Assembly (NCBI GenBank): GCA_021414005.1
Contig: JAIOPH010000023.1
Coordinates: 124,001-188,000, forward strand
Direction of reading: 5' to 3'
From: Chthoniobacter sp.
GTDB taxonomy: Bacteria > Verrucomicrobiota > Verrucomicrobiia > Chthoniobacterales > Chthoniobacteraceae
DNA: 64,000 bases
Within the stretch, counting starts at the first letter, position 1. Each line of letters opens with the position of its first letter. Shown here in pieces: positions 36,693-46,177 of the stretch. Made by a program: the position numbers and the translations under genes. The notes under the pieces are model-generated. The model did not search any database. It was given only the letters and a program-made list of their open reading frames with translations, and was not told the DNA's origin.

Positions 36693-38480
36693 TCATCGCT
36701 CTTTGGTTGGCACCTGGACCGGCGCTGCCTTAGCGGGCTGTTCGAGGTCGTAGATTTTTCCCCACTCGCCGAGCGCCACCAGTGCGGCGGAATCCGCCCA
36801 CGGCTCGGTCGAGTTTTGAAAAACGTCCTGCTCGTCCTTTCCCCAAAAAATGTAGCGGACGCCGAGCTGCCGGGCGAGGTCGCGCCAGTTTTCCGCGCCC
36901 ATCATCAGCGCATCGAGCTGCCGCGTCGGCTCCTCCCACGGCAGGCCGTGGCTGCGGACGTGGCCGGGATAGCCGAGCACCATTTTGCGGCCGGAGAGGA
37001 GCAGGGGATGATTGTAAGTCGCGCTTCCGGCGAAGCGCCCCGAGATCGGCAGCGCGCGCAGCTCCGGCGCGAGCGTGTCCAGTTCCTCGCGGCCTGCGAT
37101 GGGGTAACCGCGATGAGTCGCGTCGATCCCGCCGAGCGTGGAAACGAAGCCGGAGAAAAACAACACGAAGCACGTCGTCGCCCGCGCCCACTCCGGCCAG
37201 TGAGCGATGAGGTGCGTCCACAAAAACGGCAGCACCACGAGATACGACCAGATCATCAGTTTCGTGTTGTCCCACTCCCACGGCGCGAACTTCACGAAGC
37301 AGCAAATCACGAACGCGCCGACCGCCGGAAACACCGCTGCCATCGGCCAGATGGCCCGCCTTCCCCGCAGGAGCGCCACGCCGAGCACGACCGTGAGGAC
37401 CGGCAGAATGCCGAAATTCATCGGCCAGAAAAGCCACGCCGCGTAGCTCCTGGCGGGCTCGCCAAAGTGATCGCGGCACCACGACAGAAAGGCGTCATCG
37501 TCCCACATCCAGCCCGCCTTGAAACCAAGCACGCTTGCGCCATGCATCATGCCCGTGACGAGCAGCACCAGCCCGCCCGCGGGCAGCAGCGCCAGCCCCA
37601 CGAACTTCGCCAGCTCCCGCCGCGCCGGCGCGTGCAGCACGAACCACGACGCGAGCATGAGCGAGAAAAAGATGAAGCTGTGCAGATGAAACAGCGGCAG
37701 CGAGGCGTAAAGCAGCAGCTCGCCGCCGCGCGAAAGTTTCCAGCCGTCGTCGCCCGCCGCGAACCAGCGCGTGCGCCAACTGCACAGCAGCGCCAGCCCG
37801 GCGGGCAGTGCAAACAGAAACCCGCGCTGCGTGGCGAGGATCGCGAGCGCGAAACTTTTCCAGGCGTGGACGCTTTGGAAATCAGCGAGCTGACCGGTGG
37901 AAAAGATCGCGAACCCAAAAAGCCCGCCATTGGCGAGAAAGCCAAAAAGCGCCATCCCGCGGCCCCACCGCCAGAGCGCCACGCCGGTGAGCGCGCTGCC
38001 CGCCAGGCCTGTCCAGATCAGCCCGCGCAATGGATCCACGCCCACGAGGTTGAGCAGGCTGTTGAAGAGATCCACGCCGATGGGGTAGGTCAGCTTGCCG
38101 CCGGTGAAGATCGGATTGTCCGGCCAAAACGGCGCGCCGCTCGCGAGGTAATTGATGTAGGTCAGGTGCAGCGACATATCGCCGAGATTGTTCGGCGAAA
38201 GCACCTTGATGGCATTGCCCTCGGTGAAGATGAGCCACAGAAAAATGCGCGCCGCGACCAGCGCGAACGCCACGACCGCGGCCCACTCCCAGCCGCGCGG
38301 CGGCCGCATCCGATCCTCCTCCGACCGGCTCCGCCACAGCGTTCCCGCCGCCACCAGCGAACCGAAACTCAGCGCACCGCCCGCGATCATCGGGTTCAAC
38401 CCACCGTACGCGAAGGCCAGCGCCACCGCGAGCAGAGCGGAGGAGCTGACCGCGTAGAGAATGGCGGCGACGAAGTTCAT
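36693..38480 (-). CDS. Polytopic membrane protein, GT-C glycosyltransferase-like
   Basis: 595 residues from the Met at 38480; the longer frame upstream reads through a palindromic repeat and is rejected. About a dozen hydrophobic helices occupy residues 1-450. The first periplasmic loop carries acidic residues after helix 3 (NNLGDMSLHLTYINYLASG), a position where GT-C enzymes have their catalytic Asp. The C-terminal ~130 residues are soluble (FAGSATYNHPLLLSGRKMVL, later YIFWGKDEQDVFQ). This fits lipid-linked sugar transferases of the GT39/GT83 style, but the family is not certain. It lies next to an Agl23-like gene on the same strand. Confidence 0.6.
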   Translation of the reverse strand: MNFVAAILYAVSSSALLAVALAFAYGGLNPMIAGGALSFGSLVAAGTLWRSRSEEDRMRPPRGWEWAAVVAFALVAARIFLWLIFTEGNAIKVLSPNNLGDMSLHLTYINYLASGAPFWPDNPIFTGGKLTYPIGVDLFNSLLNLVGVDPLRGLIWTGLAGSALTGVALWRWGRGMALFGFLANGGLFGFAIFSTGQLADFQSVHAWKSFALAILATQRGFLFALPAGLALLCSWRTRWFAAGDDGWKLSRGGELLLYASLPLFHLHSFIFFSLMLASWFVLHAPARRELAKFVGLALLPAGGLVLLVTGMMHGASVLGFKAGWMWDDDAFLSWCRDHFGEPARSYAAWLFWPMNFGILPVLTVVLGVALLRGRRAIWPMAAVFPAVGAFVICCFVKFAPWEWDNTKLMIWSYLVVLPFLWTHLIAHWPEWARATTCFVLFFSGFVSTLGGIDATHRGYPIAGREELDTLAPELRALPISGRFAGSATYNHPLLLSGRKMVLGYPGHVRSHGLPWEEPTRQLDALMMGAENWRDLARQLGVRYIFWGKDEQDVFQNSTEPWADSAALVALGEWGKIYDLEQPAKAAPVQVPTKER

Positions 38481-38502
38481 CGGATGCGGAATGGGGAGGG
38501 TG

Positions 38503-38600
38503 GAATGACGAATGAAGCATGACGAATGACGAAAGCAGGACGACGCCCGGCATGCGGCGCACGCTCCGCCGTTGTCATTCCGCATTCGACATTCGTCATT
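38503..38600. repeat. Palindromic repeat rich in tgacgaatg / cattcgtca
   Basis: Several copies of gaatgacgaatga lie at 38503-38530 and their reverse complement (cattccgcattcgacattcgtcat) at about 38575-38598. They bracket a ~45-bp GC-rich core, and the right arm runs into the stop codon of the Agl23-like gene. It looks like an interspersed palindromic repeat sitting between two genes. Confidence 0.5.
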
Positions 38601-40212
38601 TCTCCTCCTCCTCGGCGCGCGGGCGAAACTCCGGCTCCCGCCCCGGAAACAACCGCCCAAATGTCCCCTGGCGCAGATAGAGCGTGGCCGATTCTCCCGA
38701 CTGGCCGCGCACTCGCAGCGGCTCCTTGAAATAGTTTGCCCGCAGCTCGGGCTCGACGTTCTCCACCAGTGGATCGTTCACCAGCAGCACGTCGGCGTCG
38801 AGCGGCACGGGCAGTTCCAGCGGGTTGGGAAAATCCATCCACGGGAAATCGCCGAGCAGCCAGTTCCACGGCCACTGCTCTCCGCCGATGAAATGTCCCG
38901 TGAGATAGCGGTGGCGCGGGTCGGCGGCGACGAGCGCGCGCACGGGATCGAGCAGCGCGTTCACGTCCATCCGCGTCTGCACATAGACGTATGGCTCGGC
39001 CTCGTCCGTGCAGTGGTGGAAGTTGAGCTGCCAGGTCGCGTACAGCGTGAAAAGGCCGAGCGCCCCGGCGAGCACCGCCGTCACCCACACGTCCAGCTTT
39101 TGCGCGCAGCGCACCACCGCGAGGCCGAAGACAAAGTGAAACGGCCACATCAGTACAATGATGCACCACGGCGTTTTGTAGGCCACTACGCTGTAGCCGA
39201 TCAGTGCGCCGAGCCCCGCGATGGCAAGATAACGGGCCACGCGGTTCCGGCGCGGCGCGAGCAGCGCAAACGACGCGACCAGGCCGAGCGCGGCTGGCAG
39301 TTCGCTGGCGATGGTGGGCGTCGCCGTCCAACCGCCCGCGCCTTTCGCCACCTGCAGTCCCGCGAGCAATTGCAGCCAGTAGTGCCACGGCTTTTCGTGC
39401 CCGCTCAGCGCAGCCCCGGAGCCGGTGTGAAACCACGCGCCGAAGCACTCATACAGACCGGCCAGCGAGCCGAGCGGCAGCGGGTTCCCGGCGGCGTCAG
39501 ACTTCCGCGGCCCCGGCCAGTCGAGCAGACCGCCGGTGTAAAAAAAGACGATCAGCCCCGTGCACACCGCCGCCACCTTCAGCACGTCGGCGCGCCCGAA
39601 TTTCCACCCGCCGAAGGCGAACGCCGTGGACGCGGAAACCTTTTCGTAGAAAAGCAGGCACGGCACCGCGAGCAGCAGCGCGACGATGTGGATGAGATAC
39701 GTTTCCTTGATCAAAATCATCCCCGTCAGCCCGAGGGCCGTCGCCCACAAATGCCGCCGCCCGCCGCAGCGCCACAGCCCCAGTCCACCCCACACCGTGA
39801 GCAGCAGAAAGAAGAGCAGCCACGATTCGTGGATGGCGTAGCGCCCGTAGAAAACCATCGCCGGCGAGATCGCCATCGCCAGCGCCGCGATCTGGCACAC
39901 GCGCTCGCCGAGATAGCGCCGATAAGCCAGCACCAGCACCACGCTCGCGGTGCTCGCCAGCACCAGCGGCATCCGCAGCACCCAAAGGCTCCGCCCAAAG
40001 AGCGTCTGTGCGACAAACAGCACATAGAAATGCAGCGGCCCGTGAAAGTTCGTCGGGTCGTAATGGTAGAAGCCCTGGCGCGTCATCTGATCCACGAACC
40101 ATCCGTTTACGCCTTCATCGAAATGCGCGGGCTTCAGGTCCAGCCACAGCACCCGCAGCAGGAGCGCGAGCAGCACGATGGCTGGGGAAATGCCGCGCGC
40201 GAGCAGCTTCAT
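38596..40212 (-). CDS. Agl23-like (TIGR03663) membrane glycosylation protein
   Basis: 538 residues from the Met at 40212 (MKLLARGISPAIVLLALLLR). Alternative starts run into the divergent GT2 gene. The protein has ten or more membrane segments and the family's first-loop motif HFDEGVNGWFVDQMTRQG followed by YHYDPTNFHGPLHFYVLF, the D/E pair expected in GT-C transferases. It matches proteins called flippase-associated or TIGR03663, known from archaeal N-glycosylation clusters and from bacteria. It is predicted to act on lipid-linked sugars on the outer face of the inner membrane. It is adjacent to another GT-C-like gene and divergent from a GT2. Confidence 0.75.
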   Translation of the reverse strand: MKLLARGISPAIVLLALLLRVLWLDLKPAHFDEGVNGWFVDQMTRQGFYHYDPTNFHGPLHFYVLFVAQTLFGRSLWVLRMPLVLASTASVVLVLAYRRYLGERVCQIAALAMAISPAMVFYGRYAIHESWLLFFLLLTVWGGLGLWRCGGRRHLWATALGLTGMILIKETYLIHIVALLLAVPCLLFYEKVSASTAFAFGGWKFGRADVLKVAAVCTGLIVFFYTGGLLDWPGPRKSDAAGNPLPLGSLAGLYECFGAWFHTGSGAALSGHEKPWHYWLQLLAGLQVAKGAGGWTATPTIASELPAALGLVASFALLAPRRNRVARYLAIAGLGALIGYSVVAYKTPWCIIVLMWPFHFVFGLAVVRCAQKLDVWVTAVLAGALGLFTLYATWQLNFHHCTDEAEPYVYVQTRMDVNALLDPVRALVAADPRHRYLTGHFIGGEQWPWNWLLGDFPWMDFPNPLELPVPLDADVLLVNDPLVENVEPELRANYFKEPLRVRGQSGESATLYLRQGTFGRLFPGREPEFRPRAEEEEK

Positions 40213-40271
40213 GAGTCTCAATCCCGCGCTCGCCGCCTGCGTGTCGCGGCTGGTAAAGAGCGCGCTCCCCA

Positions 40272-41015
40272 ATGTCGGAAATGCCATATCTCTCAGTCGT
40301 GATTCCCGCCTACAACGAGGCCCGGCGGCTCCCTCTGACCCTGGAGAAACTGGCCGCGTTTCTCGGAGAATTGGGGAGGCCGTTTGAGGTGCTGGTCATC
40401 GTCGAGCGGAGCGCGGATGCGACGCTCGAAATAGCCGCCGCGTTCGCCGCCCGCCAAGCTCATTTTCACATCGTGGACAACCTCGTCCAGCGCGGCAAAG
40501 GCTACGCCGTCCGCACCGGCATGCTCCGCGCCCAGGGCGAATTTATCTTCTACATGGATGCCGATCTCAGCGTCCCGCTTGCCGCCGTCCCCGAGTTTCT
40601 CGCGCGCTTCCACGCCGACCCGCGCGCCGATGTTCTCCTTGGCAATCGCCAGCACGCCCGCAGTCGCATCACCCGCCGCCAGGCCTGGCTGCGCCGCACC
40701 ATGGGCCAAAGCTTCAACCGCATCCTCCACGCACTCGGTCTCGCCTCCCACCACGACACGCAGTGCGGCTTCAAAGCCTTCCGCCGCTCCGCCGCCCAGG
40801 CCATCTTCACCCGCCAGACGCTCGACGGTTTCGCCTTCGACGTGGAAGTCCTCCTCCTCGCGCAGCGCCTCGCCCTTTCCATCGCCGACCTCCCTGTCGA
40901 ATGGCTGAACTCCCCCGAAAGTAAGGTCCGCATCCTCCGCGACAGCCTCGGCATGCTCCGCGACACGCTCCGGGTCCGGCGGCTGGTGGAGAAAAACGTC
41001 GCGCCTCCGCAATAA
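40272..41015 (+). CDS. Family 2 glycosyltransferase, dolichyl-phosphate-glucose-synthase-like
   Basis: 247 residues; starts MSEMPYLSVVIPAYNEARRL (Met at 40272 or 40281). The GT-A fold motifs are VVIPAYNEARRLP, the nucleotide-sugar pocket, GKGYAVRTGML and the metal-binding DADLSVP (DxD). The sequence DTQCGFKAFRR and the GFAFDVEVL block are typical of the ALG5/dolichyl-phosphate beta-glucosyltransferase branch, which loads a sugar onto a polyprenyl phosphate on the cytoplasmic face. No membrane anchor is evident. The Agl23-like and GT-C-like genes opposite would then use the lipid-linked sugar. Confidence 0.82.
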   Translation: MSEMPYLSVVIPAYNEARRLPLTLEKLAAFLGELGRPFEVLVIVERSADATLEIAAAFAARQAHFHIVDNLVQRGKGYAVRTGMLRAQGEFIFYMDADLSVPLAAVPEFLARFHADPRADVLLGNRQHARSRITRRQAWLRRTMGQSFNRILHALGLASHHDTQCGFKAFRRSAAQAIFTRQTLDGFAFDVEVLLLAQRLALSIADLPVEWLNSPESKVRILRDSLGMLRDTLRVRRLVEKNVAPPQ

Positions 41016-41097
41016 GCCCCCAGCATCCGGGCGCGGACGATTTTCCGTTTGCGCTTTGTCATTCGCCGCCGAGAATCGCCGCTCTTTTTCCAAAACC

Positions 41098-42690
41098 ATG
41101 CCCAAACCCAAAGTCCTTGTCGCCGATCCCATTGCCCAGCGCGGAATTGATGAACTGAGCAACGGCGGTCTGCTCGACGTGACCGTGAAACTCGGACTCA
41201 AGCCGGAAGAACTGCTTGCCATCATCGGCGAATTTCACGGGCTGGTCGTCCGCAGCGAGACCAAGGCGACGGCGAAAGTCATCGAGGCCGCGACGAAGCT
41301 GAAGGTCATTGGGCGAGCCGGTGTGGGCGTGGACAATGTGGACGTGGATGCGGCGACGAAGCGCGGCATCATCGTGATGAACACGCCGGGCGGAAACACG
41401 ATCTCGACTGCCGAGCACGCCTTCTCGCTCATGGTCTCGACGGCGCGGAACATCCCGCAGGCCGACGCCTCGGTGAAGAGCGGCAAGTGGGACCGCAAGA
41501 CGTTCGTGGGCGTCGAGCTCTACAACAAAACGCTCGCGATCCTCGGCATGGGCCGCATCGGCACGGAGATCGCGCGGCGGGCGATTGCCTTTGGCATGCG
41601 CGTGCTGGCTTACGATCCGTATCTTTCGGCGAGCCGCGCGCGGTCATTGCAGGTGGAATTGATCGAGTCGCTCGACGCGATCATCCCGGAGGCGGACTTC
41701 ATCACCATGCACATGCCGCTCACTGCGGAGACGAAATACATGCTCAACGCCGAGCGCCTCGCGAAAACGAAGAAGGGCGTACGCATCGTGAACTGCGCGC
41801 GCGGCGGATTGATCGACGAGGCGGCGCTGGTCGAGGCGCTGAATTCGAAGCAGGTCGCGGCGGCGGCGCTGGACGTTTTTGAAACCGAGCCGCTGCCCGC
41901 CGATTCGCCACTGCGCGGGTTGCCGAATCTCATCCTTACGCCGCACCTCGGTGCCTCCACGGCGGAAGCGCAGGAAGGCGTGGGCATTGAGGTCGCCGAG
42001 CAAATCCGCGCGGCGCTGCTGCAAGGGGAGATTCGTAACGCGGTGAATATGCCGAGCATCGACGCCAAGACGCTCGCCGCCGTCGGACCGCACCTCGCGC
42101 TGGGCGAAAAACTCGGCCTTTTCCTTTCGCAGATCGCGGCCAAGCGCTGCGACAGCCTGAACATCAATTTCAGCGGCAAGATGAACGAGGTGGACACCAC
42201 GCCGATCACCCGCGCGATCCTCACCGGCTTTCTGCGCGCGGCGGGTGGCGGCGATGTGAACGTCGTCAACGCGCCCGCTTTTGCGGAAACCATCGGTCTG
42301 AAAATCACCGAGTCGCGGGAGAGCAGCGTCGGCGATTTCGCGGAGCTGATCGAACTCACGGCCACGGGAGAAAGCGGCTGGGTGTCGGTGGCTGGCACGT
42401 TCTTTGGCAGCACGCCGCGCATCGTGAAAATTAACGGCCAGCATGTGGAAGCAAAACCGGAGGGCGTGGTCTGTATCCTCGAAAATCGCGACCGGCCCGG
42501 CATCGTCGGCCACGTCGGCACGCTAATGGGCCGGCACAGTGTGAACATTGCCAGCATGTCGCTCAGCCGCAATGAAGCCGGGGGCAGCGCGCTCACCGTG
42601 CTGAATCTCGATTCCGCTCCCGGCGCGGCGCTGGTCAAGGAGTTGCTCGCCGAGGGAGACATCAAATCGGTCCAAATCGTCCAATTGTGA
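41098..42690 (+). CDS. serA: D-3-phosphoglycerate dehydrogenase
   Basis: SerA oxidises 3-phosphoglycerate with NAD in the first step of serine synthesis. From 41098 (MPKPKVLVADPIAQRG) it has 530 residues, the long form with an extra intervening domain and a C-terminal ACT domain. Signatures are GRAGVGVDNVD, the NAD-binding LAILGMGRIGTEIARRA, the catalytic block IVNCARGGLIDE and PHLGASTAEAQ. The ACT domain (VVCILENRDRPGIVGHVG) suggests feedback by serine. The stop overlaps the next gene's GTG start (GTGA), so serA and pepA are translationally coupled. Confidence 0.96.
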   Translation: MPKPKVLVADPIAQRGIDELSNGGLLDVTVKLGLKPEELLAIIGEFHGLVVRSETKATAKVIEAATKLKVIGRAGVGVDNVDVDAATKRGIIVMNTPGGNTISTAEHAFSLMVSTARNIPQADASVKSGKWDRKTFVGVELYNKTLAILGMGRIGTEIARRAIAFGMRVLAYDPYLSASRARSLQVELIESLDAIIPEADFITMHMPLTAETKYMLNAERLAKTKKGVRIVNCARGGLIDEAALVEALNSKQVAAAALDVFETEPLPADSPLRGLPNLILTPHLGASTAEAQEGVGIEVAEQIRAALLQGEIRNAVNMPSIDAKTLAAVGPHLALGEKLGLFLSQIAAKRCDSLNINFSGKMNEVDTTPITRAILTGFLRAAGGGDVNVVNAPAFAETIGLKITESRESSVGDFAELIELTATGESGWVSVAGTFFGSTPRIVKINGQHVEAKPEGVVCILENRDRPGIVGHVGTLMGRHSVNIASMSLSRNEAGGSALTVLNLDSAPGAALVKELLAEGDIKSVQIVQL

Positions 42691-44090
42691 AAATCGTTTT
42701 CGCCACGGGAGCCGCTCCCGCCAAAGATGCGGCGGTAATCCGCTTCGTGACGCGCGACCAGCGGGCGAAGCTTGTGCCGCCCGTTTCCGAGGAGGAGTTT
42801 TCCGGCAAGGCAAACACGCTCCTCTATCTGCGTTGCGATTCCACGGTCTGCGTCGGACTTGGCGAGCGGGCGAAAATCAACGCGCACACGCTGCGCTCGG
42901 CCGCCGGCGTGGCGGCGATGTTTCTAAAAAAGATCGGGCGCACCAGCGCGGTCGTCCGCTTGGAAGACTGGCCGAAATTTGCCGGCGCGGTCGTCGAGGG
43001 ACTGATCCTCGCGGACTATCGCTTCGAGCGTTTCAAGACGAAGCAGACCGCCGAGTTGGACAACGTGCGCGTCCACGTTCTCGGGGAAGATCTCGCGACG
43101 GCGAAGAAGGCGGGCGAGCGCGGACAAACACTGGGCGAAGCGGCTAACCTCGCCCGCGATGTGGCCAACCAGCCGGGCAATCTGCTTTATCCCGAAAGCC
43201 TCGCCGACCGTGCGGAAAAGCTGGGGCGCGACTTCAAATTGAAGGTCACCATTTTCGACGAGAAGAAACTGCGCGCCGGAAAATTCGGCGGCCTTATCGC
43301 GGTCGGGCAGGGGAGTGAGCGCGGGCCGCGCATGATCGTCATCGAGCATCGCGGCGGGTCGAAAAATCAGGTGCCCATCGCGCTCGTGGGCAAGGCAATC
43401 ACGTTCGACACCGGCGGTATTTCCATCAAGCCGGCGGCGAATATGGAGGACATGATTTTCGACAAGTGCGGCGGCATGGCCGTGCTCGGCGCGATGGCTG
43501 CCATCGCGGAGCTGAAAGTGAAGTGCAACGTCGTCGGCATCATCGCGAGCGCGGAGAACATGCCGAGCGGCGGCGCGTATCGGCCCGGCGACATCATCAC
43601 GACTTACGACGGCAAACACGTCGAGATCATCAACACCGACGCCGAGGGCCGCGTGGTGCTGGCGGACGCCATCGCCTACGCGCGGATCGACCAAAAGGCC
43701 GCGGCGATCATTGATTTGGCGACGCTCACCGGCGCGTGCGGCGTGGCGCTCGGCGACAACGCGGCGGGCTTCTGGAACAATGACGAGGCCTTCGGCAAGC
43801 GTGTGCTCGCGGCGGCGGAGCGGGCCGGCGAACGGCTCTGGCCCATGCCGCTCTTCACGGAATTTGAGGAGCAGATTCGCAGCGACGTGGCCCTGATCAA
43901 AAATAGCGGCGGACGCCTCGGCGGGGCCTGTACCGGCGCGGCATTTTTGAAGACCTTTGCCGAGGATACGCCGTGGGCCCACCTCGACATCGCCTACATG
44001 TCGCACCGCGAAAAGGACCGGGCCGACCTGGCGCGCGGCGCGACCGGCTTCGGCGTGCGCACCCTCGTGGAGCTGGTGGAAAACTGGTAG
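42687..44090 (+). CDS. pepA: Leucyl aminopeptidase (M17, cytosol type)
   Basis: 467 residues from the GTG at 42687, which overlaps the serA stop. PepA removes N-terminal residues from peptides with two metal ions. The M17 core is unmistakable: VGKAITFDTGGISIKPAANM, then MKFDKCGG-like MIFDKCGGMAVLGAM, and NTDAEGRVVLADAI, with metal-binding Asp/Glu in each. The N-terminal domain is divergent but of normal size. Many PepA proteins also bind DNA, which cannot be judged here. The link to serA may couple serine supply and peptide recycling. Confidence 0.95.
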   Translation: MKIVFATGAAPAKDAAVIRFVTRDQRAKLVPPVSEEEFSGKANTLLYLRCDSTVCVGLGERAKINAHTLRSAAGVAAMFLKKIGRTSAVVRLEDWPKFAGAVVEGLILADYRFERFKTKQTAELDNVRVHVLGEDLATAKKAGERGQTLGEAANLARDVANQPGNLLYPESLADRAEKLGRDFKLKVTIFDEKKLRAGKFGGLIAVGQGSERGPRMIVIEHRGGSKNQVPIALVGKAITFDTGGISIKPAANMEDMIFDKCGGMAVLGAMAAIAELKVKCNVVGIIASAENMPSGGAYRPGDIITTYDGKHVEIINTDAEGRVVLADAIAYARIDQKAAAIIDLATLTGACGVALGDNAAGFWNNDEAFGKRVLAAAERAGERLWPMPLFTEFEEQIRSDVALIKNSGGRLGGACTGAAFLKTFAEDTPWAHLDIAYMSHREKDRADLARGATGFGVRTLVELVENW

Positions 44091-44095
44091 GTTTC

Positions 44096-44752
44096 TCAGC
44101 GCAGTTCGCTGTCCTGCGGGGACTCGTCCTGCACCTCGGCGGCGTGCTCCCGGGCCTCGACCTTCTTGGTGATCTTCACGATGCCTCGGCGATTGAAGTA
44201 GCGGAGCAACGCCACCACCACGAAGGCCACGACGACGGCCGTGATCAGCAGATGCGTGTGGTTCTTGTGCTCGACCTTCCCGATCATCTTCAGCGCCCAG
44301 CCCGTCGCGTGAAAACCGACGCCCGTCAGCAAACTGCCCCAGATGGTCAGCGAGAGCAGTTCCAGCCCGGCGAATTCCACGTAGGGCAGTTTTTGGATTC
44401 CCCAAAAAACCGAAGACGGATTGCGCGTGCCGTAGATGAATCGCGCGATGAAAATCTCCCACGGTCCGAAGCGCGCCGCGAGCCGCTCCACCATTGGGCC
44501 GATGCGCCGATAGACGCGGCTCGCCTTGATCGCCGCGGAATTCATGTGGCCGATGACAAACCACGCCGAGTCGTGAATCAGCGCGCCGATGATCGCGGCG
44601 GGCACTGCGGTGAAAATATTCAGGTCGGGAGTGACGGGATTGTTGTCTCCCAGTTTCCACACCACGCCGATGGCGATAAACGCCACATCGTTCTCGATCA
44701 GGGCGAGGAGGAATGCCGCCCAAAGGCCATAGGTATTGAGGAATTCTCTCAT
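44096..44752 (-). CDS. DedA/SNARE-associated family membrane protein
   Basis: 218 residues from the Met at 44752 (MREFLNTYGLWAAFLLALIE). Five to six hydrophobic helices and the VTT-domain pattern are visible: GVVWKLGDN, the re-entrant stretch with WFVIGHM, FGPWEIFIARFIYGTRNPSS (the family's FGR.....RF.PG..R position) and a helix near ALEFAGLELLSLTIWGSLL. DedA proteins are flippases for undecaprenyl phosphate or phosphatidylethanolamine. The tail is charged (EHAAEVQDESPQD). It ends 6 bp from the end of pepA, convergently. Confidence 0.78.
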   Translation of the reverse strand: MREFLNTYGLWAAFLLALIENDVAFIAIGVVWKLGDNNPVTPDLNIFTAVPAAIIGALIHDSAWFVIGHMNSAAIKASRVYRRIGPMVERLAARFGPWEIFIARFIYGTRNPSSVFWGIQKLPYVEFAGLELLSLTIWGSLLTGVGFHATGWALKMIGKVEHKNHTHLLITAVVVAFVVVALLRYFNRRGIVKITKKVEAREHAAEVQDESPQDSELR

Positions 44753-44881
44753 CGAAAACGGGGTTGCACTGGATAGCCCTTCGCATGGCGAAGTCACGCG
44801 GCAACTCCGCGCGTCCTTTCACTCATGCATGGCGTTGCGGCGTGCCGCCACCCGCCGGTCGGCGGCGAGCGGGCGGCGTGC

Positions 44882-45919
44882 TCACAGCAGCGCCGTCGTC
44901 TCGGGCCAGCCGCACATCACATTGAGCGACTGCACGGCCTGTCCCGAGGCCCCTTTCACGAGGTTGTCCTCGGCGCTAAGCAGGATCACTCGCCCGGTGC
45001 GCGGGTCGTGCCGATAGGCCACGTCCACGAAATTCGTGTGCGTCACGTTCTTGGTATCGGGCATGCCCGTTTCACCGAGCAACCGGATGAACGGCTCCGC
45101 CGCGTAAGCCTCGGCGAGCGCGGCGAAAATCTCGGATGGCTCGATGCCGTCCGCCGGCGCGGCGTGGATCGTGGTGAAAATTCCGCGGCTCACCGGGATG
45201 AGGTGCGGCGTGAAATTGACCGTCACCGTGTCGCCGTAGGCCTTGCTCAGTTCCTGTTCGATCTCGGCGAGGTGCCGGTGTTTCGGCACGCTGTAGGCGC
45301 GCACGCTTTCGTTGCACTCCACGTAGAGCAGCTCGGTTTTGGTGCTGCGTCCCGCGCCGCTCACCCCGCTCAGGCTGTTGATGACGATGCTCGCGGGCTT
45401 CAGCAGCCGCCGTTTCAGCAGCGGATGCAGCGGCACGATGATGCTTGTGGGGTAGCAGCCCGGCGAGGCTACGAGCTGCGCGCGGCGAATCTGCTCCCGG
45501 TAAATCTCCGGCAGACCATAGACGCTGATCGCTGCCAATTCCGGGGCGTGGGGCGGTGTGCCGTAAAACTCCTCGTACACCGCCGGATCCTTGATCCGAA
45601 AATCCGCGCTGAGATCGATCACCCGCAACCCCGCGGCCACCAGCGGCTGCGCATACTCCGCCGCCACGCCGTGCGGCAGCGCGAGAAAAACGAACTGCGC
45701 TCCCGAAGCCACGATCCCCGCGATGTCGCTGCCGATGAACGCGAGCTTCGCATATCGTTGCCCGGCGAATTTCGGGAACACCATCTCGACCGTTTGCGCA
45801 GCGAGCTGACGCGAAGTCAGCGCCACGATTTCCACACCCGGATGCCGCCCCAGCAAGCGCACCAACTCCTCCCCCGAGTATCCGCTGGCCCCGACGATGG
45901 CGACTTTTTCGAGATTCAT
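44882..45919 (-). CDS. argC: N-acetyl-gamma-glutamyl-phosphate reductase
   Basis: 345 residues from 45919 (MNLEKVAIVGASGYSGEELV). ArgC reduces N-acetylglutamyl phosphate to the semialdehyde with NADPH in arginine synthesis. The Rossmann start is IVGASGYSGEEL, the catalytic cysteine is C155 in ASPGCYPTS, and further blocks are IDLSADFRIKD, VYGLPEIYRE, SGVSGAGR and PHLIPVSRGI. Upstream Met codons would extend into unrelated sequence. No other arg gene is near, so the pathway is scattered here. The gap of ~130 bp to the DedA gene makes co-transcription only possible. Confidence 0.95.
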   Translation of the reverse strand: MNLEKVAIVGASGYSGEELVRLLGRHPGVEIVALTSRQLAAQTVEMVFPKFAGQRYAKLAFIGSDIAGIVASGAQFVFLALPHGVAAEYAQPLVAAGLRVIDLSADFRIKDPAVYEEFYGTPPHAPELAAISVYGLPEIYREQIRRAQLVASPGCYPTSIIVPLHPLLKRRLLKPASIVINSLSGVSGAGRSTKTELLYVECNESVRAYSVPKHRHLAEIEQELSKAYGDTVTVNFTPHLIPVSRGIFTTIHAAPADGIEPSEIFAALAEAYAAEPFIRLLGETGMPDTKNVTHTNFVDVAYRHDPRTGRVILLSAEDNLVKGASGQAVQSLNVMCGWPETTALL

Positions 45920-46177
45920 AGGCGCGCAATTTACGGCTCTCATCCGGCTTGCAAACAGCAAAGTGCCGGCGGCATCTTCCGCCATCGCGAAGCCGGGATT
46001 CCCTTAACGGCCAGCGCCTGATACGCTGACCATGAATGAAGTCATCTTGGAGTCTGCGAAAATAGGAAAACCCGGCTTTGTGGCCCGCGCGAGTCCATAA
46101 TGAAGCCGCTGCCCTAACATCGCCAGATTTTGGATGCCGTCCTGTGTTCGACCCTTGATCCAGCTTCCTCCCAAACC

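Noticed and set aside
38481..38660. Extended N-terminus of the GT-C-like membrane protein
   Set aside because: Reads through the tgacgaatg palindrome repeat; translation there is low-complexity and a good membrane start exists at 38480.
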